Origin: Paenibacillus sp. N3.4
GTDB lineage: Bacteria; Bacillota; Bacilli; Paenibacillales; NBRC-103111
Assembly (NCBI RefSeq): GCF_008017805.1
Contig: NZ_VRTT01000021.1
Location: 1 to 64,000, forward strand
DNA length: 64,000 bases
Direction: 5' to 3'
Position numbers and translations under genes: made by a program. The notes under the pieces are model-generated. The model was given only the letters and a program-made list of their open reading frames with translations, did not search any database and was not told where the DNA came from. Shown in pieces: positions 38,190 through 46,510 of the stretch (position 1 is the first letter of the stretch; every line of letters starts with the position of its first letter).

Positions 38190-39422
38190 TTATAAACTCA
38201 TTGTACCTAATATGGCTGATCTTCCCGCCCCTGTAACTGCCGGCAGATTGCTTGGACGACCCATTAGCGACTCATGTCCCAATACGGCAAAAGCGATTGC
38301 TTCCCTAGCGTTATCCGGTATGCCGAACTCCAATGTTCTATGCAGCGAAACACCTTGCGGAAGCCGTTTCCGGATCATATCCATTAAAGTCATGTTGGAT
38401 GACCCGCCCCCACATGCCAGTAACTTAGCTACAGGCGTATCAGGAAGAACAAAGTCCTCAATCGCGCGAACTATACTCTCCGCTGTCAGCGCCGTTGCTG
38501 TTGCAACCGTATCGGAAAATGAAAGTGAGCGCCGATTCGCTTCTTCGATAAACCGCTGAGCAAAAGCAGCACCATAAAATTCACGCCCCGTGCTCTTTGG
38601 CGGCTTTCGAGAGAAATAAGGATCTTGCATGTACAGCGCGATAAGTTCCTGATTCACGTTTCCTTCAGCTGCAATGGAACCGTTCGGATCATAATGCTGA
38701 CGGCCGTTCGTTTCTGCTCGGACAACGGCATCGATGACCATATTCCCTGGACCAGTGTCGAAAGCGGAGATACGCTCGCGCTCTGCCCCTGCAGGTATGA
38801 CCGTCACATTGCCGATACCGCCGATGTTCTGTACAACCCTGCCCTCATGAGGACTACCGAAAAGCAGCGCATCCAAGTAAGGAGTAAGCGGTGCCCCTTC
38901 TCCCCCCGCAGCCATATCACGAGATCGGAAATTACCAATTACAGGAATACCTGTCCGCTCATGGACTACGGAAACTTCTCCAATTTGCAACGTTGATTTC
39001 ACAGCAAAATCCGATTCAGGACCCGGAAACATCTTCGTTTCGGGTGCATGCCATACGGTTTGACCATGCATACAAACCGCATCAATGTCACTGCTGTTCA
39101 ATTTTGCCGATTGAAGAAGCCGCTTAACAGTATAGGCGTACCATTCGGAAATGCCGAAATGCGCACAAACAAGCTTGTCAATTCTCGCATGCTCGGTGGA
39201 ACAAAGCGCGATTACTTCCTTTCTCAGCTCATCCGAGTAGGGGACGCATACGTAATCGACTAATGAAACTTCCGTCAATTTCCCCGATGGATCCGATTTA
39301 ATACGAACGAGCGCTGCATCAACTCCGTCCAAAGACGTCCCCGACATGAGACCGATCATCATGTGTTCGTACTTGCTTCTATAATCACTCCACATGCCGA
39401 AACTGCTGCCATTCTCTTGCAT
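38190..39422 (-). CDS. anmK: Anhydro-N-acetylmuramic acid kinase AnmK
   Basis: The 410-residue protein starts at ATG 39422 after GGGAGG. The AnmK family N-terminus MMIGLMSGTSLDGVDAALVR is at ~21-40, with VVQNIGGIGNVTVIP, FDTGPGNMVID and LACGGGSSNMTLMDMI. AnmK opens the 1,6-anhydro ring of anhMurNAc and phosphorylates it to MurNAc-6-phosphate, the substrate of MurQ downstream. It is the promoter-proximal gene of the cluster. Anhydro-sugars arise from lytic transglycosylases or from Gram-negative wall turnover, so the cluster may serve salvage of foreign wall material. Confidence 0.92.
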   Translation of the reverse strand: MQENGSSFGMWSDYRSKYEHMMIGLMSGTSLDGVDAALVRIKSDPSGKLTEVSLVDYVCVPYSDELRKEVIALCSTEHARIDKLVCAHFGISEWYAYTVKRLLQSAKLNSSDIDAVCMHGQTVWHAPETKMFPGPESDFAVKSTLQIGEVSVVHERTGIPVIGNFRSRDMAAGGEGAPLTPYLDALLFGSPHEGRVVQNIGGIGNVTVIPAGAERERISAFDTGPGNMVIDAVVRAETNGRQHYDPNGSIAAEGNVNQELIALYMQDPYFSRKPPKSTGREFYGAAFAQRFIEEANRRSLSFSDTVATATALTAESIVRAIEDFVLPDTPVAKLLACGGGSSNMTLMDMIRKRLPQGVSLHRTLEFGIPDNAREAIAFAVLGHESLMGRPSNLPAVTGAGRSAILGTMSL

Positions 39423-39521
39423 ATTTGCACCTCCCTTTCATCTTTAATTATGAAAAATCAGTCGAGAAAGCGTTGTCATTTATTCGACCTACACTTTTTC
39501 CATTAGCAATCTGATAATTAT

Positions 39522-39550
39522 ATTATATGGAATTTTATTTTATATTTCAA
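39522..39550 (-). promoter_or_regulatory. Sigma-A-type promoter of the muropeptide cluster
   Basis: On the minus strand TTGAAA (39550-39545), exactly 17 bp, TATAAT (39527-39522). It lies 100 bp upstream of the anmK start codon. The spacer begins with TATAAAATAAAATTCCA, so the -35 region also contains a TGAAAT...ATTCCA pair resembling the operator just upstream. Confidence 0.7.
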
Positions 39551-39559
39551 TGTTTTTTA

Positions 39560-39574
39560 TGAAATAAAATTACA
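39560..39574. promoter_or_regulatory. Candidate RpiR/MurR-type operator
   Basis: TGAAATAAAATTACA is an imperfect 15-bp palindrome (TGAAAT/ATTACA half-sites with one mismatch), placed 10 bp upstream of the -35 box. A related TGAAAT...ATTCCA pair overlaps the -35/-10 spacer. The MurR-like protein encoded at the far end of the cluster is the natural candidate to bind it; this is inference. Confidence 0.45.
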
Positions 39575-39589
39575 ATCCCCATTGGACTT

Positions 39590-39847
39590 ATGTCTCTATC
39601 ATGTACAAACACATCCGCAATCTTATACGAATCCACTGCTCTGGGTTTTACACAATGTGTTTTGTCAAAAAGCGAAAAAGCAGCTATCACAGAAGAATCT
39701 CTGCGACAACTGCTTTCTCAGATGGGAGACCACGTCGCTAAGCGAGACATTCCTGAGATCAAGAAGTTCATCGTCAGCTATGTGGAAAAGGTAATCGTCT
39801 ATGAAAAGCATGTAGAAGTTATCTTTAAGGTCCCGTTGTGGGTTTGA
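39590..39847 (+). pseudogene. C-terminal fragment of a large serine recombinase ending at an ssrA-like att core
   Basis: The last ~60 residues (KSEKAAITEESLRQLLSQMG ... KKFIVSYVEKVIVYEKHVEV IFKVPLWV) are the C-terminal end of a large serine recombinase, nearly identical to the fragment at 23151. The first ~25 residues of the open frame are unrelated lead-in, and no catalytic serine domain is present. The stop codon lies 3 bp before a 22-bp sequence identical to the ssrA 3' end (39851-39872), the arrangement expected when the integrase gene abuts its attachment site. Confidence 0.65.
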
Positions 39848-39850
39848 TAG

Positions 39851-39872
39851 ATGGAGGTGAGGGGAGTCGAAC
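39851..39872 (+). repeat. Exact 22-bp copy of the ssrA 3' end (att-like core)
   Basis: AT plus GGAGGTGAGGGGAGTCGAAC is identical to 53639-53660, the T-arm and acceptor end of tmRNA. To the left is the recombinase tail; to the right the sequence is neither ssrA nor its terminator. The two identical copies, in direct orientation and 13.8 kb apart, bracket the cold-associated segment. Confidence 0.75.
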
Positions 39873-40134
39873 AGTTGTCCCGTCCGTTTTAACTGGTTTT
39901 AGGATTCCTTTAAAAGTGTTAAGAAGTGTTATTTTATGCGGCATTCAGGGATCTGATCATGTTAATTGATGTTGTTTAAATTTAGCTGTTTTTACCCTGA
40001 TTTAGATCTTTTGGCTACAAGTTGGCTACAAAAAAACGAGGGGATTCTCGGGTAAAGTACTGTAAAATTTATTTAGTTTTATTTTGTGTTTTACAACTTT
40101 GTTCGAGATATCTCGTTTGCATCCTATCAAAAAC
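39873..40134. other. AT-rich junction without a gene
   Basis: No ORF with a ribosome site is seen. The stretch contains a short direct repeat (TTGGCTACAA twice near 40011-40029) and the palindrome GAGATATCTC near 40105. It probably represents element-end sequence next to the att core. Confidence 0.3.
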
Positions 40135-40293
40135 TTAATTGCTTTGTGGTTTATTTCTAACTTTAAAGCCGGCAGACTTCAAATCAGTTTGAAAATTTTT
40201 ATCTGAAACATTTGAATAGTAGGAATTCATTTTGTTAGACCAAGTCGTAATCTTATTTTTTTTCTTACCTTTTCTATCATTTTCAAAGAACAT
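40135..40293 (-). CDS. Small basic protein of 52 residues, unknown
   Basis: The start at ATG 40293 has an excellent ribosome site AAAGGAGGGG at 7-8 nt. The product (MFFENDRKGKKKNKITTWSN ... KSAGFKVRNKPQSN) is Lys/Asn-rich, soluble and of no recognised family. It sits close to the att-like core at 39851, a common place for small element genes. The ribosome site is the main support. Confidence 0.5.
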   Translation of the reverse strand: MFFENDRKGKKKNKITTWSNKMNSYYSNVSDKNFQTDLKSAGFKVRNKPQSN

Positions 40294-40424
40294 AAAAGCC
40301 CCTCCTTTATTACGAGGGTGTTACGTTCCGAAGCTACTCTGAGATGTGCGAAGCCGTTACGCCCTCATCAATTGCGCCATACCTGCGCGACTCATCTCTT
40401 CCAGGGGCCAAACGGCTTTTCGGT

Positions 40425-41306
40425 TTACAGTAGCGTCTTCTGGTGTTCGTGTTCGTATAGATCGGGGCGGCGGTCGTAGAAGGGCGCTACCGCGCCTCGT
40501 TCGCGATTCTCTCGGAGCCTGTGGAAGTCAAGTTCGGCCAGCACCGTCCTGTTTTCGTTCGTTTCTCCGACCTGCAAGATGCCATCCGCGGCGAACGGTA
40601 GATCGCATGGGGTGAATACGCCCGCTTGGCAAAAACCAATGTCCACCTGAGGACGATCCTCGGACAAGGCTCCGACGAGGCCGCTCAATACGACAAACAG
40701 CTGATTCTCGATCGCCCTCGCTTGGGCGCAATGCCGCACGCGATGGTACCCGAAGGAACTATCGGTATAGGAAGGGCATAGAAGCAGTTCCGCGCCGCGA
40801 AGCGCGGCTGCCCTCGCTAGCTCCGGAAACTCGATGTCGTAACAGGTCAAGATCGCCATCTTGCCCCACTCCGTGTCGAATACGTTAAGCTCGTCACCCG
40901 CGACCAGAGGCCAGCGAATCTGCTCCTCCGGCGTAAGATGCACCTTGCTCTGCGTCTCCACCCGTCCGTCTGGAAAGAAAAGGAATGCCTTGTTCGAGTA
41001 CTCGCCCTCTTCCTCTAAGCAAATATGCGTCCCCGCTTGTATGGCAATATCACATTCTCGGCTTATCTCTCCGAAGAACTCGATATATTTATCCGTCAGC
41101 CCGTCCAGAAAATAACACGCTTCATCGTGCAGCATCGACGGCTCTAAGCTTAGCAAGTGAGCCGTCATGTATTCCGGGAACACGATCATGGAGGCGCCCT
41201 GCTCGGCAGCATCCCGAACCTTCGTATCGATTCCCGTCCAGAACTCTTCTTCGGTACGGATATCGGTGAGACCGTATTGCGTTGTTGCTATCTTTAACTT
41301 CTTCAT
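40425..41306 (-). CDS. Carbon-nitrogen hydrolase (nitrilase superfamily)
   Basis: The 293-residue protein starts at ATG 41306 after AGAGGTG; the GTG two codons earlier is less likely. All three catalytic residues of the nitrilase triad are visible: E45 (VFPEYM), K121 (QSKVHLTPEE) and C155 (LTCYDIEFPE), followed by HCAQARAIENQLFVV. The family hydrolyses amides (omega-amidase, carbamoylase, amidase). The specific substrate cannot be read from the sequence. It lies 18 bp downstream of a GNAT-nitrilase fusion gene with which it shares the catalytic-domain architecture, so the two are probably co-expressed paralogues. Confidence 0.85.
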   Translation of the reverse strand: MKKLKIATTQYGLTDIRTEEEFWTGIDTKVRDAAEQGASMIVFPEYMTAHLLSLEPSMLHDEACYFLDGLTDKYIEFFGEISRECDIAIQAGTHICLEEEGEYSNKAFLFFPDGRVETQSKVHLTPEEQIRWPLVAGDELNVFDTEWGKMAILTCYDIEFPELARAAALRGAELLLCPSYTDSSFGYHRVRHCAQARAIENQLFVVLSGLVGALSEDRPQVDIGFCQAGVFTPCDLPFAADGILQVGETNENRTVLAELDFHRLRENRERGAVAPFYDRRPDLYEHEHQKTLL

Positions 41307-41324
41307 ATGCACCTCTGGTATGTT

Positions 41325-42864
41325 TTAAGTACGAATTTGTAAAGAATAGATGTCCGTCCGGCGATCCTTGAACGACAATGCATCGTTGGACTTACGGTAC
41401 CTTTCCAGCGTTTCCATGTCTACCTCGGCCATGATGACCGTCTCCGTATTCTCGCTGCACTCCCCCGCGATGCCGTCGCGAGAGAAGGAGAAATCGGCCG
41501 GCGTATAGATACCGGACTGGGCGTACTGAACGTCTACGTTGTCCACATGGGTTAGATTTCCTACCGTTCCCGCGGTCACAATGAACACTTGGTTCTCGAT
41601 CGCCCTGGCCTGTGCGCAGTACTTCACCCTTAGGAACGTCTGCCTATCTTCCGCGCAGAAAGGAACGAATATAATCTGCGCTCCCTCCTCCGCGACGATA
41701 CGCGACAACTCCGGATACTCGATATCGCTGCTAAGTTGAATCGATATTTTACCGCAATCCGTGTCGAACACCCCGAGTGAGCTACCCCCGTTGATGCCCC
41801 ACCACTTCCGCTCGTTCGGAGAAATATGCAGCTTGTATTGCTGCTCAATTGAGCCGTCCCGGCGGAACAAGTGAGCCACGTTGTAGATCCGGTTATTGTT
41901 CTCGACGAAGTGGGAGCCGCCTACGATATTTACGTTGTATTTGACCGCGAGTTCGGAGAATAACTCCACATAGTTGGTCGTATATGTCGTGAGCTTCCGG
42001 ACGGCCAAGCTGGGAGACCGTTCATCCAAGAAGGAAAGCAGCTGCATGGTGAAGTTCTCCGGGAAAACGGCGAAATCGGACTTGTAATCCGATGCCACGT
42101 CCACGTAATGCTCGCACTGAGTGGCGAATTCCTCGAAAGAATCGATCTTCTTCATCATATACTGGACCACGCAAATGCGGACGGGGAAAGACATTTTATA
42201 AAGCGTCTTGTTGATGCTCGGCCTGTATTCGATATTATTCCATTCTAATAGGGCCGCGAAATTCTCAGAATCGGCGTCATCGGACAAATAATTAGTAATG
42301 ATCCTCTTCAGCGTAAATCCGTTCATCATCTGAAAGGTCAGCACCGGATCGTAGATGTTCTGCTGCAACACTTCCTCCGCGTAAGCTCTTGGCGACAACT
42401 TATCGGAATAATTGTGATACCCCGGGATGCGTCCCCCTACGATAATACTCTTGAGGTTACGCTGCTCCGCCAGCCGTTTCCTTGCCTCGTATAACCTTCT
42501 GCCGATCTTCATGCGACGGAAATCCGGATGCACCATGACTTCCATCCCATAGAGGTTCCCGCCCCGGGGGTTATGGTTGCGAATATAGCCCTTGTCCGTG
42601 ATTTCGGAATACGTATGCTGCTCCAAATAATCGTCGAAGTTCACGATCAGGCTAGAACAGGAGCCGATAATATCACCGTCGAGCTCGACGCACATTTGAC
42701 CAGTCGGGAAACGTCCGGACGTGACTTTCCAATTGATCCAGCTTCCAGGGACCCATGTTCGGAAAGCAAATATTTTGCAGCGCGATGATTTTATCGAAAT
42801 CTTCGCGTTCAATGTTGCGGATGATGATTTTCTTTTCGAATTGCGAAATTTGATCGGTTGTCAT
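41325..42864 (-). CDS. GNAT acetyltransferase-nitrilase fusion, frameshifted, catalytic Cys replaced
   Basis: The true start is ATG 42864 (MTTDQISQFEKKIIIRNIER) with AAAGGGG upstream. The frame breaks near 42698-42704: FPDWSN should continue as FPDGQMCVELDGDIIGSCSS, implying one extra base or two missing. Residues ~10-200 form a GNAT domain (MEVMVHPDFRRMKIGRRLYE). The rest is a nitrilase domain with the Glu (VFPENF) and Lys (YKLHISPNER), but the cysteine position reads QLSSDIEYPE, so Cys is replaced by Ser. Homologues in Bacillus have Cys there (family knowledge). The hydrolase half is therefore probably inactive or altered. It precedes the intact nitrilase gene. Confidence 0.75.
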
Positions 42865-43089
42865 AGAAATGTGACCCCTTTATAAATGCGTTTAACTATA
42901 TTATACCACATTGTTTCTTGTCCCTAGTATCGGGATGTAGTAGCGGTTTTGTTATTTTGGGGACTGAAAATGCGGAAACGCTCGTAATAACACATTGTTT
43001 AACGAATCGGCACTTCCTTTGTCAGCGGCGCAGGGGGCGGTTTGACGACCTCGAATTAGTAAGCAACACTTGCGAATGGGGTGATTGCC

Positions 43090-43358
43090 TTGAACGCGAA
43101 AACCGTAAAAACTAAGGAAGCCTCCGAGCTTCTGAGCGTCAGCCAAACGACCGTCAAACGATGGGCCTCCCACTTTCCCGCCTTTTTTCCGTAGAACCAA
43201 CTGGGTCATTACGTCTTCTCGGAAAACGAGATCATTCTGTTGCTATATATAAAGGAGCAGATCGACAAGGGAAGAACCATAGAATATATCGTTCTTCCGG
43301 CCCCGCCGTTGCCACGTCCGTGCCGCACAGTAAGAGCAAAAAACAAAGACACACGATG
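43090..43358 (+). pseudogene. RacA-like MerR-type DNA-binding protein, truncated by a stop
   Basis: TTG 43090 with GGGGTG upstream opens NAKTVKTKEASELLSVSQTT VKRWASHFPAFFP, then an in-frame TAG, then NQLGHYVFSENEIILLLYIK EQIDKGRTIEYIVLP. The order (ASELLSVSQTTVKRW, NQLGHY.F, IEYI.LP) matches the N-terminal DNA-binding domain of the B. subtilis chromosome-anchoring protein RacA. The C-terminal coiled coil is absent. The internal stop and missing tail mark it as a remnant. Confidence 0.5.
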
Positions 43359-43439
43359 AAATTGACCTTTGAGTGGACTCAAACGTATTTACTCAAATTT
43401 GCATTAAAAGTCACTCGAAATAGTTAAACGACTTTATTG

Positions 43440-44037
43440 TAAAATCTGTTTGAAAGGTATGTTGGTATTATTGGGTTTTTTAGATAAAAATTAAGCAACT
43501 TTATTGTCAAGGAACACTCGCATTAAAATATTTACCAAAATATTTCTCTGAACCTTTTATCAGTGCATCTAACTCCTGTCTGTCATCAAATTTTTAGCTA
43601 TCCGATTACATTAGATATTGGAGATTTAAAATTAAGTTCCTTTTTCAACTATACTGCCCGTCCCTCGGTTTTAATGGTTTATCTAACGTATACTCACTCA
43701 TTCGCAGGATTTCATCACCTTGAAAATAACGACCGCTTAGAAAACGAAGTCCTACGGATTAAATTCTTTAATTTTAAGCGTGCGGGAACAGAGGAGCCTT
43801 AAATTCCATTCCCCTAAATTCACTCTACTGCACGCATATTCCACGAATACCTGGAAGTTTACCATCCCATGGCTCTACGGGCCTAAGCCCTAACATTCCA
43901 TCGTCATACTTATCCAAGATGTGGAGACCGATTGCGTTTAGCGGACGGGTCAAAGCCCTTCTCGGGCAGGAACTCGGTTCTCCGTGCTTTCTTTGTAAAA
44001 TCCTGCGAATGAGTCAAAAAACGTGGTATTTGCAGTG
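43440..44037. other. 600-bp stretch without a supported gene
   Basis: Open frames here lack ribosome sites and recognisable domains. The stretch lies between the RacA remnant and an IS110 fragment and appears to be decayed spacer. Confidence 0.4.
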
Positions 44038-44388
44038 TTATGCAGCTTGTGCAATGATGTGACTTGCCTTTTCAGCCGTGAACGCTTCACCTTTTTGGAC
44101 AATACTAATTAAGATTCGAGCCACTTTTCCCAGCAGTTTAAATACAGATCTCTGCTTCTTCATATGCTTAACTTTAACGTTATACTCATGTAATTCTCGA
44201 AATACAGGATTGACACCAATGAGCTGGATGGTAGCGAGAAACAAGTATTTACGTAAGGTAGAATCTCCTCGTTTCGATATAACGATCTGTCTCTTTCGTT
44301 TTCCCAATGTACTTTCAGCTAGATTAAGACCGGCTTTTCGTAGTGTGCTATCGTTCTGCGTTAGCGTAGCAATGGTGCTGACGAGCAT
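44038..44388 (-). mobile_element. IS110-family transposase fragment (C-terminal)
   Basis: The ORF of 116 residues begins inside the Transposase_20 domain (TLRKAGLNLAESTLGKRKRQ IVISKRGDSTLRKYLFLATI), followed by NPVFRELHEYN and the usual KKQRSVFKLLGKVARIL. The N-terminal RuvC-like catalytic domain is missing, so the element is dead. No flanking IS ends were identified. Confidence 0.75.
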
Positions 44389-44630
44389 CTAGCTGTTAAA
44401 CTATGTACTTGTATTTGCTGTCATAAAAATGCTCATATTCTAACGATAAGAAAATGCTTCTATAGTTACACCTGTTGTTGCATCTACAACGACATTAAAT
44501 TCATTATTACTTCTGCGATGCTCCCTGTTGATAATTTCATTAACTAATGACTGCTGATGGGATTGGGACAAACACTCATATTCAGCGTTGTGACTCTTAC
44601 TCACTTTCAGCTTGAACCCAAATAGTATAC

Positions 44631-44687
44631 AAAAAGGTACCCACAAACCTAAACACCTTTTTTCAAAGTGTCCAGTCTATGGGTACC
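44631..44687 (-). terminator. Terminator of the des-desK-desR operon, copy of the 38-93 hairpin
   Basis: GGTACCCA at 44636 pairs with the TGGGTACC ending at 44687; inner AACAC/AAGTGT pairing is imperfect. Five or more T's follow on the minus strand. The sequence TTTTTGTATACTA after it and the right arm are shared with the terminator at 38-93, so this is a mobile or duplicated terminator module. It lies 22 bp past the desR stop. Confidence 0.65.
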
Positions 44688-44708
44688 CGATTATCTTTTT
44701 TTGGCCTG

Positions 44709-45308
44709 TCATTTGAACCATCCCTTCTCTTTGAAACGCATAATAGCCTCAATTCGGTTACTGACATTGAGCTTATCGAGAATAGCAGAAATGTAGTTGC
44801 GAACGGTACCTCTTGTTATATACATGTGATCAGCGATTTCCTTGGTATTTTTACCGTCGGCGATCAGGTTCAGCACTTCCTTTTCCCTCTCGGTCAAAGG
44901 ATTTTCTTCATTATAAGTCTCATCTACCAGCTCTGAGGCATAGATTCGCCTACCAGCCATTACACTCCGAATCGAGGTAGCCAGTTCCTCGCTTGGGCTA
45001 TCTTTCAACAAATAACCGTTGGCACCTGCCTTCACGGCTCTTTCAAAATACCCGTAACGGGCAAACGTGGTCAATATAATGACTTTACAACCCAGTCCCT
45101 TTAGTTCCTCCGCCGCATCTAAACCGTTCATTATTGGCATCTCGATGTCCATGACACAAATATCTGGCTTATGCAGTTTAACCAGTTTCACAGCATCCTC
45201 GCCATTGCTTGCTTTACCAACGACCTGCATATCCTCTTCCAAATCAAGTAAGGAAGCAAGTGCGCCCAGCAGCATCCGTTGGTCCTCGGCAATCACAATT
45301 CGAATCAT
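44709..45308 (-). CDS. desR: NarL/LuxR-type response regulator (DesR-like)
   Basis: The 199-residue protein has a receiver domain (IRIVIAEDQRMLLGALASLL; phospho-acceptor Asp in ICVMDIEMPIMNG; Lys in LLKDSPSEE) and a LuxR-type HTH (LTEREKEVLNLIADGKNTKE; TRGTVRNYISAILDKLN). Sequence and context (next to a desaturase and a DesK-like kinase) match B. subtilis DesR, which activates des at low temperature. Its start overlaps the kinase end by 4 bp, indicating translational coupling. The likely target is the palindrome upstream of the desaturase gene. Confidence 0.88.
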   Translation of the reverse strand: MIRIVIAEDQRMLLGALASLLDLEEDMQVVGKASNGEDAVKLVKLHKPDICVMDIEMPIMNGLDAAEELKGLGCKVIILTTFARYGYFERAVKAGANGYLLKDSPSEELATSIRSVMAGRRIYASELVDETYNEENPLTEREKEVLNLIADGKNTKEIADHMYITRGTVRNYISAILDKLNVSNRIEAIMRFKEKGWFK

Positions 45309-46441
45309 ATTCTTACCTCCCTTTCCATTGGTATGAAGGCATTCGGCACTTTAAAAACAATCAAAGTTCCATTTTCTGAGACAATTTCCATACAACCATT
45401 TACAAACTCAAGCCGCTCTTTCATGCCCCTCAATCCATTTCCAAGTAACACAAGACATTCTTTCGTCATACCGATCCCATTGTCCCAAACCTTGATAACG
45501 AGATCGCTTGGTGATGGCTCAATGGAAATCGAACACGTAGTAGCACTGCTATGTTTGATAATATTCGTAATCGATTCCTTCAAACACATGCTCAACACAT
45601 TTTCATTGATCAGGGAAGTGTTGGTTAACTTCGGATCTCCCTCCAAAATGAGGTCGATCTCTGCAGCCTTCAAAATTTGTTTGATTCGAAACATCTCTTC
45701 CACTAGTCTCGTACCGCGCATTTGTGTTACTATTTCCCGAACTTCCTTTAACGCAATTCTAGCTGTCTGACGAACATCATTAATTTCGATTTGTGCTTGC
45801 GCCGGATTTTTGCTAATTAATTTCCCAGCCAAATCACTCTTCAAACCAATTAATGAGAGTTTCTGACCAAGTGTATCGTGTAAGTCGCGGGCGATTCTTT
45901 GACGCTCCTCTAGCTTTACCAACTCGGAAATCCGCTTATTTGCATCCTCTAGCTGTCCCTGGAGTTTTTCACTCCTATTTCGGTTGAACGTGGTGACTGG
46001 AATGAGAATAACGCCAATTACACTAATGATGATAAAAGGCAATTGCGTAAAATACACAGGATTTTGGGATACCAATCCATAGTTAATCGTTACAATCGTG
46101 GAGACTAGATGAATGCAGTACAACGTAATAAATCCTGCCCGACTTTTCATCGTGCCAATAAAAAATGCTAAAAACAGTGAGAAGTACACATAGCTGAATA
46201 CTAAAGCCATGATAATCGAAATAATAATTTGTACGCTAGTCCAAAAGTATACAATCCATCCTTTAGAAACGAAGGAAAGCACGTAGCAACTAAAGAATAC
46301 AATAATCATGATTGTGCCTAATACAATTTGGTACGTGTCAGAAGAACGGAATATGAAATAAAAAGGAAGAATGTAAAAGACAACCCACACATACGGACTA
46401 AGACCGGTGTTTTTATGAAATATTTGATACCACTTGTGCAT
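45305..46441 (-). CDS. desK: Membrane histidine kinase (DesK-like thermosensor)
   Basis: The 378-residue protein has about four to five membrane segments in the first ~155 residues (VVFYILPFYFIFRSS; IVLGTIMIIVFFSCYVLSF; IIISIIMALVFSYVYFSLFL; FIIISVIGVILIPVTTF). A coiled linker follows, then a HisKA_3 dimerisation domain with the phospho-accepting His in RIARDLHDTLGQKLSL and a HATPase domain (NIIKHSSATTC, VWDNGIGM, GLRGMKERL). This is the DesK layout, where membrane thickening on cooling switches the kinase on. It is located between des and desR in one operon. Confidence 0.85.
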   Translation of the reverse strand: MHKWYQIFHKNTGLSPYVWVVFYILPFYFIFRSSDTYQIVLGTIMIIVFFSCYVLSFVSKGWIVYFWTSVQIIISIIMALVFSYVYFSLFLAFFIGTMKSRAGFITLYCIHLVSTIVTINYGLVSQNPVYFTQLPFIIISVIGVILIPVTTFNRNRSEKLQGQLEDANKRISELVKLEERQRIARDLHDTLGQKLSLIGLKSDLAGKLISKNPAQAQIEINDVRQTARIALKEVREIVTQMRGTRLVEEMFRIKQILKAAEIDLILEGDPKLTNTSLINENVLSMCLKESITNIIKHSSATTCSISIEPSPSDLVIKVWDNGIGMTKECLVLLGNGLRGMKERLEFVNGCMEIVSENGTLIVFKVPNAFIPMEREVRI

Positions 46442-46510
46442 GGTCCATTTAGCCTCTTTTTCTTCAACATAGTTTTAATTATATTTTAGCATAAACATGA
46501 AACGATGTAT

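Noticed and set aside
44440-44646. 68-codon minus-strand ORF ending VVVDATTGVTIEAFSYR
   Set aside because: Its start lies inside the desR terminator hairpin and it lacks a ribosome site; possibly a fragment, no assignment possible.
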